Positions 1 through 11,471 of a stretch of 64,000 nt of DNA are shown here, piece after piece (positions within the stretch are counted from its first letter, which is position 1; each line of letters opens with the position of its first letter). The translations under genes and the position numbers were made by a program. The DNA comes from Toxonevra muliebris (Eukaryota > Arthropoda > Insecta > Diptera > Pallopteridae), in NCBI GenBank assembly GCA_963691655.1, contig OY829330.1, forward strand, positions 3,802,593 through 3,866,592, given 5' to 3'. Below the pieces are notes generated by a model that was not told the origin of the DNA, ran no database searches, and was given only the letters and a program-made list of their open reading frames with translations.

Positions 1-1220
1 TAACTGTGCAGAACATTTTGTTTTTGCGTTACATTTCTATTCTTAAAGGTTAATTTCATACCTCTACCAATGTTAGTTAACATTTGTAGTATTTACACTG
101 TTGTTAGCTAATGTTACTTGACATTTGTAGTATATTATTTCACTGTTTCATTTGGTTTGCTTGAGTTAGATAACATTTTAGATGCATTCCAACATTCTAT
201 CTAAATTTTTTCTCATGAATGTTAACATAAAACCAATGACCTTTAGAAATTTTTTGTATTTGGATTGGATTTATAACATTACGTTTGCTTGTTATCCCAA
301 CAATATTGCTAGAAAATGATGATTGAAAATAAAATGTCTATTAAAAGACTTCAAATGTATGGTAATAAAAATAAATTTATTTACACAAAGTGAATGAATA
401 ATAATATACTTTAATAATTCGATGACTTATGATTTTTCTAAAATATGAATATAATATATGTAGGTACCCAATAAATATCAAATCAATAAAAAATCAATTA
501 TAAAATAAAAACTTTTCGACAAACTGTACTTACGTTTTTTCTTCAAGTTTTTCAGAATAAGAAAGAATTCATTAATGTGGAAATTTCATTTGCATTCATA
601 TTCATTGAAATATTATGTATATCAACATTCATATTGATTAGCTAATGTGGTTAACATATTTAAGTATGGTCGAACGAAAATTACTCGATCCAACGTATTT
701 TGTTCGATGGTTTGAGTTATTTTCGGTCGGAGTCGAGAGAATCGGTCGGTTAGCCCATATGTGGTTTTTGAAGAATGAACGGTAAAATGTTGCTGAGCGA
801 ATTGTAACCTCTTTAGAATATAGCCTCTTTGATTGCAGTGTGCTTGGGAAAAAGGTTGCTTATCAAAAAGTATGGTGGGTTCTAGAACATCAAAATATCC
901 CCGGCCACCTTCTTTTTTTAATAAATAACCTCGCAAGGCCGAATTTCTTACTTTTCATGTGCAGTAATCGCGAAAAACGGGAAACAATTGAAGCTAAGCG
1001 ACCTCAAATCACTCTAAAATACATGTGAAATCCCCATTTCGGTTTTTGTTGTTGCACAGTGTAATTAATAGTTAAATTAAAGAAAACTCTTTTTTTAATT
1101 TTTCTTAAAATCAATTTATTTGCACTCAAACTCCAATGACGTTGGCAAAACATAAATAATGAGAAATTTAAACAAAAGAGAGTAAATTTGTAAATTTGAC
1201 AATTTTGATAGCAACAACAG
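1..1220. other. intergenic or intronic DNA, no gene recognised
   Basis: AT-rich sequence. Around 60-175 the words ACATTTGTAGTAT and GTTAGCTAATGTTA recur, suggesting an old local duplication. The block at about 640-835 contains GAGCGAATTGTAACCTCTTTA followed by a CTCTTTGATT word. These resemble part of the inverted-repeat element at 4.07-7.25 kb (about 6720-6760), so it may be a diverged relative. A 104-codon open frame on - (936-622) has no motif I recognise and is not called as a gene. Confidence 0.4.
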
Positions 1221-1224
1221 AAGA

Positions 1225-1530
1225 GAGCCCTGAATTATGAGAGAAAGGAAGAAAGATAGATAAGAAATACCCTACCCGGGACTAGAGTCTAGCACGCTGC
1301 CACTAAACCACTGTGGTTAGACCTGCAGTTTAACGCCGGTTTCGGTTTGTTATCACTTGGTGGTTTTGCCATTGTCTACCAAGAGATGTACATGTACATT
1401 TTCTTATAATTCCAATTCAAAGTTCTTAGAATTAACCACCAGGTCAAGCTGGGAACCGAATCAGCAACCGTCAGGGTGAAAGTCTAGTTAACTGTCCACT
1501 TTACTATCGAGGTCGTCACAAATTTACATT
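1225..1530 (-). repeat. SINE-like repeat, tRNA-resembling head
   Basis: Read on the - strand, 1270-1325 gives TGGTTTAGTGGCAGC followed about 20 bases later by a CTAGTCCCGGG-like stretch. This resembles the box A/box B layout of a tRNA-derived SINE promoter. The middle part (TATCACTTGGTGGTTTTGCC) and the end (GAAAGTCTA, GAGGTCGTCA) recur in the same order at 34.4-34.9 kb, so this is a dispersed repeat. Family unknown; tRNA origin is inferred from box-like words only. Confidence 0.45.
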
Positions 1531-1539
1531 AACAGTTAT

Positions 1540-2530
1540 AGACGATAGATAACTTTTGTTTTGATCGACTTCATAATATAAAATCTCACTGCTTCAGAAA
1601 GTGCAATAATGGAGTTCAAAAGGCCTTTATTTTCACTTTTCTGCAAGGCCTTTCGTTCTGTCCGACTGGGAATGCCAGCCTGTCTCTCATTCATTCGAGA
1701 TTGTATAGATATCTTATGTTCGCATCATACATACAAACATGAACCATTTGTAATTTCATCTGGGGCTAACGATTGAGGACAATTACTTACAAAATTATTA
1801 GACGGCGCTCTTACTTATTTACGCCATATATATATGTATGTGCATATATTTTACAAAAGCTTTAGCTTGGATGAGTAGAATATGGAACCTTTTCTTTTTA
1901 TTATTAAATTTTTTTATTCTGTAGTTTAACTTTTCACTTTTAATGTTATCATCTCTTCTATTCTCTATTATCACTATTTACAAATTTATTTACTACTATT
2001 TATAAGTTATATACTACAGGATTCATTGTTTTAGCCAGTTGGTAATTTGCATAAGTATCGTTAAACATATTTAAATGATAATGACCTAGATTCACTCTTC
2101 GTCGTATTTTCGGCGTTTCATAGGATATATTTGCTACAAATGATGTACTGTGATAACAACAAAATGTATGTAACTAATTTTTACCACCCTGATAGAAACG
2201 TTAAACCCATATTTTTAAGAAAAGTTTGAGAGCTGTTTGAAGAACAAGACGCTATTTAAAAAAGAAAGCTTAAAGTTCGCAGAAAAAATAAAGTAAAACA
2301 GCGAAAGAAAGCCTCACGGAAACATTTTTTACAAGTTTAAACTTTCACGTTATTTGGACATCGCTATAATATTAAATAACACTGTACAACAGCAAATAAA
2401 CAGTAAATTAAATAACACTGTACAAAATAATTGTTATGCTCGTAAATGCACCAAAATTGAGCAAAACTGCGCAGTTTAGGCTTGTTTGCACTGCTGATGT
2501 GCAATCAGCTGATGAATAAGTTATTCAAAT
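1540..2530. other. no gene recognised
   Basis: AT-rich DNA with scattered short repeats (for example AATAACACTGTACAACA and AATAACACTGTACAAAA near 2375 and 2415). No coding frame, RNA gene or element boundary can be supported. Confidence 0.3.
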
Positions 2531-2536
2531 TATTAA

Positions 2537-3438
2537 CCCTTTCAGTCCATATTTTTAATTTGGTATTACAAATAAACTTTGAATGCAATATTTCTATGTA
2601 GCAGTTAATAATCGATTTTTTGAGGAGGAAACATCTTAGCTCACGGTAAGGACAAATTTAAAAAATTTAAATAAATGTAATGTATTGTCCTATTCCCTTC
2701 TCGCTCAGACTATTGCGCGGCATGACTGTGCTACTCTAAATAACACAGGGGGAAAAGGGGATAATTAATATACAAGCGGAGTTGCTATGTATATGAGAGA
2801 GCACTTACCGAAAACAAAATATGTATGTACATTTATTCGTGGCAGAATTATTAATTGGTGTTAAAGTGGCTGTTTAGACGGGCGCATCCATGAACGCCTG
2901 TCTGAAAGAGAGAGGTCGAAAAATAGGAACCGAAAAAGAGGTAGAAACTCGTCTGCTTTTTCTAACTAGCAATTTTTCTACCTCTATCTTTCAAACAGGC
3001 GCTCATGCTTGCCCCCGTGTGAACAGCCACAAACGTGTGAAGGTCGACTATGGCATACCACCAGAGAAGTCGCCGTAGCAATGTTGCCAAATCTTCAAAT
3101 CCCTATGTATGCCTACACATGTGTGAGTTTGTTTATATGGCAATAAGTTAGCTTGATTGTTTGCATATCAAATCTCTTGCGTACTTTGCAATCAGCCACT
3201 GCTTTTTATTAAAATAATGATGCTCAATTTTTGCACACACATTTTTGACTTAACTTTAAATGCAAGAACTATCAAAGAATAGCATAAGAACGAAATTTCA
3301 AATGTTCGCTAATCTAAAAACATGAAAAATCTTAACAGAACTGAATATATTTAATGTTATTAGTAGATTATGAAATTTTAAACATAATTATTAGCTGTCA
3401 AAGTTTCTCCTCTGTAGAGGGCGTCACGATTGAAAGGG
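2537..3438. mobile_element. TTAA-flanked element with CCCTTTCA termini (piggyBac-type non-autonomous)
   Basis: TTAA at 2533-2536 and at 3439-3442 bracket a 902-bp unit. It begins CCCTTTCAGTCC and ends GATTGAAAGGG, a short terminal inverted repeat. A TTAA target duplication is the hallmark of piggyBac-superfamily insertion. The interior includes a diverged copy of the composite repeat seen at 47.5 and 55.2 kb (shared word GCGCGGCATGACTGTGCTAC). It carries its own nested MITE at about 2868-3028. No transposase is present. Confidence 0.6.
2868..3028. mobile_element. short MITE, GGCTGTTTAGACGGGCGC / GTGTGAACAGCC termini
   Basis: Inverted termini GGCTGTTTAGACGGGCGC and GTGTGAACAGCC flank subterminal inverted blocks (GAACGCCTGTCTGAAAGAG versus its near-complement CTTTCAAACAGGCG). 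The insertion splits a stretch that is continuous in the copies at 48.9 and 55.5 kb (GGTGTTAAACGTGTG). A related but larger copy lies at 42.65-42.99 kb. The 62-codon frame across it is not a gene. Confidence 0.6.
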
Positions 3439-3442
3439 TTAA

Positions 3443-4069
3443 TTTTAAATGTGTTTATAACATATGCTTACATACCTATGTACCGATAAAAATATACAAA
3501 TTTTTAGAAATTAATTAAAAGACAAAACATATCGCGAGTCTCGATACTACGGTAAAAGCTCTTTTCCCAGCGTAATACTATTTATAGTATCAATTTCAAG
3601 CTTATTTCCATTCTTTGTTTTTACAAATGATAATTGGGAAAATTGTCTTTCTGCTGCACCAGAGCTGTCAGGAAATGCAAATAAGTTTAAAACAAAATCG
3701 GAAATTCCAATCTATTATTTAATTTAAATCTGAAATTTTCTTATTCCTTTCATTCCTATATAAAAAATAGTAAAATATGAAGTAAACTTTCTTTCGAGGC
3801 TGCAAGTCTACGACCTCACCTTGAGAGGATAGTTTCATCAAGCATACGTTTACCCAAGTCATCAACAGAAAAAGCCTTTTTGCATATATTAGGGACAACA
3901 CGTAAAATTTCCCGTAGAAAATAATATTACATTCATGTTCAACTGAAATTACACAAAAATAGGCTTTTTCCGCCGTTTTATTATGACTTGGCCCAAATAT
4001 GCTTTAAAATACCTTAACCGATTTCGGGCAGGAGGGTCTCCCGTTGACATAGAATGTTCCATATATATA
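3443..4069. other. no gene recognised
   Basis: AT-rich spacer between the TTAA element and the large inverted repeat. A 60-codon frame on - (3901-3719) has no recognisable motif. Confidence 0.3.
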
Positions 4070-5450
4070 TTAGATCATTGTGACAGCAGAATATGAAAAA
4101 TTCAAATTTGCGAAAACTGGATGCGCTGGATTGGTTTTACAATGGGTTTGGGACCTTTTATGGAAAAAACATTTATCTTGCACACAATTTCAGATATCTA
4201 CTCTAATGTAAAATAGGCCGATTAAGCGAATGGCGTACCCAGTTTTTTGATACAACAGAAAAAAAAAGCCACCCCTAGCGCTTAAAGTTACCATTTGGCA
4301 CTTTTTTTTACGAATTTTTAAATTCACCCGTTAGGATTTTCCAGATAGCGGTAATTTTTTAAAAATTAAAGTACGTAGAATTGTATGTAAATTTAGTAGT
4401 AAAATTTTCAAATCGAGTTTTATTTGAACTAGTAAATCAACTTTTAGTGAACTGATGTCGAGTACAATCAAGTTCACCTTTGACAAATGTCGCCAAAAAA
4501 TTGCAAAAAACAAAGCAGACGTTGAAAAAATTGCCTTAAATTAATGAAACTTACCAATTAAGAACTACTAACTTTTAACATTTTCTCCATACTTAATCGC
4601 TTGCGTAAAAATTGTTGATTTATATCAATATGTAATACAGGTGTCCCCCGTATAACATGATAGTTAGGTTCCAAAAAAGCATCGTGTTGTACGAATTCAT
4701 GTTATACAGAACAAGGAAGCAGTATAAAAAGCGGAGTTAGGCTCCAAGAATTTAGAAATCTACCGTATTATATACGAAATCGTATTATAAGGGACAAGCA
4801 AGTAGTACAAAAACAGGGTTATGTTCCAAAAGTTTAAAAAAAAAACACTTTTTGGGATAAGTGCTCGTTCGAGCTGTCATATTCAAGGGCATTCATTTAC
4901 TTCATGTATATTTGAACTTTTTGTATGGTTTGATACATTTTCTCTCTTTTAAAAATAAATTAAAGTTTTTATTTTCGGTTGCAAAAAGTAAAAAAACAGA
5001 AAGTATATTGATTTTATATAAAAAAATTTTAATAATAAGCACCAAAGAGTATTGTAAAGAGGTCGCAATTCGCTCTTGCTGAAATCGGAACATAAAATTG
5101 TAGAAGCCAGCAATGAGGTGCAATACCGATGGTGTGAAAGCGACGGTAGTCAACGCATCCAGCGGACAAAAATGTATGATTGGATGAGTTTGACGTATTT
5201 GATAAACAAATATTTTACATTTCTTTTGGCAAATAACATTTACAGAATGATTGAAAGGTAAAACATATTTATCTTCTTATAATAAACAATTTTCTCTCAG
5301 AGGTCAACAATGTAGGACTTCAAATTAATAAACTTACCCACTAAAATCCCATCACAACACACACAATTCGATATTTACATTTTTCATTTTTGTTCAGATA
5401 TCAGCGAATTTGCTGCTGTAAACAAACAAAACTGAATTTGGTTTGAACTG
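4070..5450 (+). repeat. left arm of a ~3-kb inverted repeat
   Basis: Segments of this arm return in reverse complement, in mirror order, at about 6000-7245. Examples are 4075-4095 (GCAGAATATGAAAA), 4260-4330 (AAAAGCCACCCCTAG, AATTTTTAAATTCACCCGTTA), 4470-4490 (AGTTCACCTTTGACAAAT), 5060-5250 (GAGGTCGCAATTCGCTCTTGCTGAAATCGG onward, split here for length) and 5395-5440 (TTCAGATATC, AAACAAACAA). About 550 bp (4493-5045) is extra in this arm compared with the other, so it looks like a later insertion. The paired 61- and 71-codon frames in the two arms are about 85% alike but match no family I know. Confidence 0.6.
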
Positions 5451-5892
5451 AATATTTTTCATTTTGCCAGCGAAACTTATGATCATTGTTTATGTTTGTG
5501 TTGGTAGTAATCGATGGATAGTTTATTAGTTTGTCATCTTACATAATTGATGTCTGAGACAAAGTTGTTTATTATGAAAAGATAAATATTGTTTGCTTTT
5601 ACAGCAATCCTCAAGTTGCTCGGCGTACAGCAATTTTGGGACATTTTCGGAGTATATGTCCCCAAAACCAATTTTGTTGTTCTGACACCCTTTTTACTTT
5701 TTTATGAGGAATATTTTTATCAAAGGAATTATGTCAGTATTCCATTTAGCCTGTATGAACAATTTTAAATAAATTTTTACTAAAAATCCTCTAAAAAAGC
5801 AGGTGGATATGTTATAAATGCTATGATTTTTGCAAAAGAAATAAAATAAAGAAGTTAAGCAAAAATATATTCCGTCGCATCTGCACATGTAC

Positions 5893-5968
5893 CGTCGCTT
5901 GAGAATTGATTTGGCGTATGTGTATAAGTATTCGTATGCCTATACGCCAAATCAATTCTCAGGCGACG
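5893..5968. repeat. short hairpin, copy 1 of 3
   Basis: A 27-bp arm (5893-5919, CGTCGCTTGAGAATTGATTT then GGCGTAT) is followed after 22 bases by its reverse complement (5942-5968), with one mismatch. The same hairpin occurs at 50357-50431 and 55929-56004 in unrelated flanks. Here it lies near the middle of the large inverted repeat. Confidence 0.75.
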
Positions 5969-5999
5969 CTATGTTTGTAGAATTTATATGTAAATATGC

Positions 6000-7245
6000 A
6001 AAATAAATACAAAAATTGTTTGTTTATATGTTATTGTAGCAGCGATATCTGAAATTTAGCATGTACAAAAGAATTAACATTGCACCCCATGTTAAAATCT
6101 GATTGTAAAAAAACCAAAGCAAAGAATAAGAAGAAGAGATGTGTGTTTTTGTTGTTTTCCTGATAGTTGACGAAAATAAGCCAATACAGAATTTCAAATT
6201 TAATATTTTAAATCGTTTTTACATTGCACCTCGTTGTGATTCTACATTTTGTAACAGAAATGAAATAAAAACATTTGCCAAATACATAGTAAGAAGAAGA
6301 TTTGTTGTTATGAATGTAAAAATGTACAAGGAGGATAATTTATTAAAATTTATGAAATATGAAAAGTTCAAACATTTTACCTAAATATATTTATTTACAT
6401 ATATTTAGGTAAAATGTTGAAAATAGTAATAACAATTTCTTCGCAATTTGATGAAATCAGTACAACAAAAAGATTCAAAAATACTTATATAAAATACATA
6501 AAATCAAAACAAAACTTTTATATATTTGATATAAAGAATATATAAAATTCTGTAAATGTTATTTGCCAAAAGAAATGTAAAATATTTGTTTATCAAACAC
6601 GACAAACTCATCCATTCATACATTTTTGTCCGCTGGATGTGTTGACAACCGTCGCTTTCACACCATCGGTATTGCACATTATTGCTGGCTTCTACAATTT
6701 TATGTTCCGATTTCAGCAAGAGCGAATTGCGACCTCTTTACAATCTATACTCTTTGATTTGTCAAAGGTGAACTTTATAGTACTCGACATTGGTTCACTA
6801 AAAGTTAATTTACTAGTTCAAATATAACTCGATCTGAAAACTTTGTATTTGAATTAAACTAAATTGAATTACCTACAATCCTATGTACTTTAATTTTAAA
6901 AAATTATTGCTATCTGAAAAATTCTAACGGGTGAATTTAAAAATTCGTAAAAAAGGTGCCAAATGGTCACTTTAGGCACTAGGGGTGGCTTTTTTCGGTT
7001 TAGTTGTATGAAAAAACTGGGTACGACATTCGCTTTAGCGGCATGTTTACATGGTATAGGTATCTGAAAACCTTTTATATGCAAGTTGAATGCTTTTTCC
7101 ATACAAAATCCCAATCCTATTGCAAAACATCCTTTAAAATCACTCTTTTTGGAGTAGCGCATCCAGTTTTCGCGAATTTAAATTTTTTTTTAATTGCAAT
7201 TGGTTTTTAGCACCCTATTTTCATATTCTGCTGCCACAATGAAGA
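6000..7245 (-). repeat. right arm of the ~3-kb inverted repeat
   Basis: Reverse-complement counterpart of 4070-5450. Here the block ending at AGGTGAACTT (about 6775) is directly continuous with the CTCTTTACAATCTATACTC block, showing the ancestral order without the 550-bp insertion of the left arm. A separate perfect 20-bp inverted repeat with an 8-base loop lies inside (6371-6390 and 6399-6418, AACATTTTACCTAAATATAT). Long-TIR transposon or foldback element are both possible; no transposase is visible. Confidence 0.6.
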
Positions 7246-7249
7246 TCTG

Positions 7250-7830
7250 AAATACTTTAGCAAAATGTATGGAGCAAATATATGTAATAAATACAATTAA
7301 CGTAAATTTTAAGTCTGAGGGCCAGGTCCTCCCAGAAAATAATCATAGCTACGTCAATAGGCACAACGCTCTAGTTGGTTAAATTATTACATAGCCCCGT
7401 ATACTATAATATCGTATGCGTTGCAGTGCTGCCAAGCATCTTACTCTTTGAAATAAAACAAAAATAATCAAATGAAAAATAAAATCGCCAAAAACTCAAC
7501 ATTAGGCAAAAAAAAAAATAACCACTTTTGACTACAAATGGTCAAAGCGGCAACGCGGAACCTTTTTTCATTTCGCCATGCTCTTGCGCATTTACTCAGG
7601 CTTCCATTTGGCCCAGGATTATATGGAACACTGTTGCCAGATTGCGAAACCTATTTCCCTCTAGATGTACCAAAAAAACCTTCAGTTTTGGCACTTTTAG
7701 AAAAAACAACCTCTAGATTTTGATTTTAAATAATTACTATGGTATAATAGACGATAAAATTGAATGCACGGGTACATATATTTTTAATCTATTATTATAA
7801 ACATTATATTTAGTAGGGAAAGTCAAAGCC
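7250..7830. other. no gene recognised
   Basis: Spacer DNA. Two overlapping 61-62 codon frames near 7530-7720 have no motif and are not called. Confidence 0.3.
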
Positions 7831-9592
7831 CAGTGCGTTTAAACCAGTTTTGATTGCAAGGTCTTTGCATCCGTACACCATACGAACAGTTTTAGACGAA
7901 AAACAAAAAAATCGCCGGGGCCCTTTTTTAAAAAAAACTAGCTCAAAAACCGTGGGCACCCAAGCTTAACGTTTATTTGATTTATAGGTCAGACCCTAGG
8001 TTGGATAGAATTTTTTGACTTTCAGCAAAAAATTTTCGGCTGAAAAATTCTCTACAAAAATGCTGATAACAAATTTTTTACTATCTGTCGTACTTCTCTA
8101 AATATTTCGGAAAAGCTAAAGAAAAAACTGAATAACGTTTTGATTCATACATTTGTTGAAACAATAAAAACAAGTAACTTTTGCAAAAAAATGTTTATTA
8201 TTTATTGGATATTGGTAACATACTTCATCTTTAAACGTATACTCCATTAAATTCACTCACGGTTTTTAATAAGTGTTGAGGACATTGCGGGTGAGTGGTT
8301 TTTAAATTATCTATGTAAACAAGTTTCAACTTGACTCAAAATGCAACCATTGGAATTGCGTCAATGATTCGTTCTGCAAGTCGCAAAAGGAGAGCAATTG
8401 AGTTAAATTTGAAAGAACAGCTGTCAATGGGTATTCACTGCTTGGACGTATTTTTTAAGTTAAAAATTCAAATATCAAAGGCGAAAAAATCTCAGACGCT
8501 AAAGAATATGCATTGAATTGAAAGAATTTGGATGGTTTGATGATTTCGTTTAGGAAAAACGTCAAGTGGATCGAGTGCAACTTAAAATTTGGAATCGATG
8601 GTGAAGGTACGCTTGTCAATACAATCTAATAATATTTAGTCACCATTCTAGGGTGAAACTATTCATTCTTGGTTTAGCTCAGGCAATCCAAGAAAATTTC
8701 GAAAATGTCTCACAGCTATGGTCCGCAATGCAGATAAACAGCTTTGAAGGCAAAATTGCCACCGATTTGAAACTTGCAAATATCTTGGCTGGTATAATGC
8801 CTTATTTCCCTGCACATGATGTGTTGGCAACATGTGTTGGCAACGTGAACGAACCAGTGTTTACAGGTGACCCGGAGAATCTTTTTTTTGGATATAATTC
8901 CACCACCTGAGCTGCATTTAATATTGGGAGTAGTGAATAATATTTTCGATCATATGATTGTGGAATTTAGTGATGAAACTTTGGCATGGGCAAAATGGCA
9001 TCATGTCAATCGGGAGATTATTCATGGGGGCACTGGTTACAATGGAAATGCCTGTAAAATTTTATTGGAAAAACTTGATGTTTTGATCATAAGCAATTGA
9101 GGCTGTTCACTTCGATTTTAATACTGTTTGAAAAAAATCTAATTTAAAAACAATTCACCCGCAACACTTCAAAACAATTCACCCGCAATGGGCTGCACGT
9201 TTAAAGAAATAGAATGTTACCAATGTCCAATAAATAATAAAAATTTTGTTGCAAAAGTTATTTGTTTTAATTGTTTCAACAAATGTTTGGATCAAAAAGT
9301 AGTCAAATTAACGTTTTTCAGTTTATTTCTTTAGCTTTTCCGAAATATCTAGAGAAGTACTGCAGATAGAAAAAAATTTGTCATCATCTTTTTTGTAGAC
9401 AATTTTTCGGCCGAAAAATTTTATCTCAAACTTGGGTGCCCACGGTTTTTGAGCTAGTTTTTTTTTTAAAGGTCCCCGGCGATTTTTTTGTTTTTTGTCT
9501 AAAACTGATCGTACGGTGTCAGATTACGATAATAAAAACAAAAATAAAATATGCAAAGACGTTTCAATTAAAACTGGTTCAAACGTACCGTG
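7831..9592. mobile_element. long-TIR DNA transposon of unassigned family
   Basis: Two arms of roughly 470-480 bp (7831-8310 and about 9125-9592) are inverted copies of each other. Both carry AAACCAGTTTT, GTCTTTGCAT, TTTTAGAC, AAATCGCCGGGG, AACCGTGGGCACCCAAG, TTTTCGGC, AATATTTCGGAAAAGCTAAAG and GCGGGTGA in mirrored order. The outer ends are CAGTGCGTTTAAACC and, read inward from the right, CACGGTACGTTTGAACC. The roughly 800-bp interior holds a broken transposase-like gene. A clear target duplication was not found, so the exact ends are approximate. Confidence 0.7.
8590..9100 (+). pseudogene. broken transposase-like gene inside the long-TIR element
   Basis: Read in pieces: an upstream scrap with FGIDGEG (about 8590-8608), a frame from 8653 containing a FILGLAQAIQENFENVSQLW-type stretch and TDLKLANILAGI (D at about 8757), then after a frameshift near 8890 a frame to 9098. 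That last frame has PPPELHLILGVVN, a WAKWHHVNREIIHGGTGYNG-type stretch and GNACKILL. This pattern (IDG, DLKL, PPPELHL, HGG...GNACK) reminds me of uncharacterised arthropod proteins that I think are transposases, but I cannot name the superfamily. The acidic IDG and DLKL residues could be parts of a DDE site (inference). At least one frameshift and small size mean this copy cannot be functional. Confidence 0.5.
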
Positions 9593-9599
9593 AAAGATA

Positions 9600-10680
9600 T
9601 GGAATATCTTTTCATAAAAATTCATAAAAAATTAATTATCATCAAAAATTTCTTAAAGATCCAGGTATTGATACGTGGCGTAGATAACCTCAGATTTAAA
9701 TAACGGCTACATCCTCAGACATTTTTAAACAATGGCGGACAAGTAAAATTTTCTCAGTTGTAGAAACCAATAATCTATTTCGTATTTTGGATTTGTCACA
9801 ATTCATTTAAGAAAAAAGTCTCTCAAATAAGGAATAAGATACTGGGCATGTCAGCAGGGTTAATGCTAAAATGTTGATATTTTCATATTTTTGATAATCA
9901 GTAGACTTTATAAATTAAATTTCGTAAAAACACATTATCTTAAGAACTTTTAGTGGTTTCAAGCGAGAAAAAAAAACTTTTGTAAAAAATCGAAAATTAA
10001 AAAAAAATATTCTTCAACTAGAGCTTGTGTAAAAATGTCACGAAGACCATGAACTGATATAGAAAATTCACATATATTTTTTTTTTATCAAAAGTTAGAA
10101 AGGATTAATATATGTATTTTAAAAATATACATTTTCGGTAGATTAAATTTGTTTAAAATTTTAGGCTTAGATTTTATTAGGAAAATAATAAACATAAAAA
10201 AATGCCTAAGTTGCTTCAAAAAACCTTCAGTTTTAGCGGGGAACCTCTACATCTGGCAATAGTGATATAGAAGCATGTATCAAATTTTTAGGGGTTTTTA
10301 CGTTGCACAGTCTAATTGCTATTATGTACAAAATAAAAGTATTTTTCATTCTATAATCAATTTTGAACACATTTTTGTTTAACAGATCAACGCTACATTT
10401 AGAAATACTTATATACATATATTATTTAGTATAAACTGAAATATATAGCTATAGCAGTTTTTGAATAATTTAAAATTTGCATAACTGAAATCTTATGAAT
10501 TACATTAAAAACACATTTAAAAACTCAATTGATTGCATGTAGAAATTAATAACAATTTCACTTAAAATCGTATCTCATAAACCATAAAAAATTGGCATAA
10601 TCTAATGAAATAGAAATATATATAAAATATAATACATACATACAATACAATACATGTAAGTACTACTTATGTATATATAA
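9600..10680. other. no gene recognised
   Basis: AT-rich DNA with homopolymer runs. No coding frame or element edge supported. Confidence 0.3.
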
Positions 10681-10681
10681 G

Positions 10682-11010
10682 CTGCGTTTCCCTGTTGCAA
10701 AATCAGAAAAGCTGCTTTCAAAGAGTGTTAGAAACACATCGCTGAGTGTTTCTGATTAGCGAAGCGGACGTCATTTTAGTAATCATATTATTTTTCTGAT
10801 TTTTCAGGTCAGCATGATTTCTCAAAACTTTGACAGTTGGCAAACTCGACACAAGCTCAAAATCATCCAAAAATTATATAAATATATTTTTGGAAGGAAA
10901 TTAAAACGTTTTATAAACTAGAATTTAATTATTTTCAAACATTTTACAACTAATGCAAACACTGAATCACTTCGAAATCAGCTTTTCTGATTTCCACCCG
11001 GGAAGCGCAC
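10682..11010. mobile_element. MITE with CTGCGTTTCCC / GGGAAGCGCA termini
   Basis: The left end CTGCGTTTCCCTG followed by AATCAGAAAAGCTG is mirrored at the right end by CAGCTTTTCTGATTT and CCCGGGAAGCGCA. About 330 bp, no coding content. A second right-end fragment of the same family (AATCAGCTTTTCGAATTTT, GTCCGGGAAACGCAA) lies at about 12430-12470. Confidence 0.65.
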
Positions 11011-11279
11011 CCATAGTATCGTAAATATATTATATCACGTTTGACCTAAGCGCTGAAGCAACGTTCAATCCCTACAGTCCTTTACATATAAGAATTGAAG
11101 CACTGCAAGAAAACAAAAATTTATTAAGCGTAAATTTTAATAATTTTGAGTTTCGAAATAAGAACCAATCTTATTTATACACATACATACATATCATACA
11201 TTGATTATCAAACTGGCACTGTACCAAAAATCTTACTTTTGGGGTATGAAAATTTTTTTGGCATGAGAAACCCGATGCC

Positions 11280-11453
11280 ACCTGCGATAGAATGAAATGT
11301 AAAAAACAGTGAAAATTGTACTGGAAGTGCATCAAAATTTAATTTGATTGGAAAATAAAATACAGTGAAAATTGTACTGGAATATCTGTATTTTATTTTG
11401 ATGCACTTCCAGTACAATTTTCACTGTTTTTTACATTTCATTCTATCGCAGGT
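11280..11453. repeat. perfect 59-bp inverted repeat with nested hairpin
   Basis: The left arm 11280-11338 begins ACCTGCGATAGAATGAAATG and ends AAGTGCATCAAAAT. The right arm 11395-11453 is its exact reverse complement over all 59 positions I compared. The 56-base loop contains a third copy of ACAGTGAAAATTGTACTGGA and a second stem (AAAATAAAATACAG against CTGTATTTTATTTT, 14 bp, perfect). The arms are identical, so the structure is young or maintained by conversion. It could be a foldback MITE or the source of a hairpin RNA; the sequence alone does not decide. Confidence 0.85.
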
Positions 11454-11471
11454 CCAATAGATTGTAGTCAA

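Noticed and set aside
622..1028. Overlapping 104- and 62-codon frames as genes
   Set aside because: No motif, no splice context; the region resembles a diverged repeat seen at 6.7 kb.
2533..3442. 62-codon frame at 2890-3078 as a gene
   Set aside because: It lies across the inverted ends of a nested MITE; the reading frame is incidental.
5076..6719. Similar small proteins (61 and 71 codons) in the two inverted arms as a conserved gene
   Set aside because: The similarity is explained by the arms being copies of one repeat; no family match and no initiation or splice evidence.
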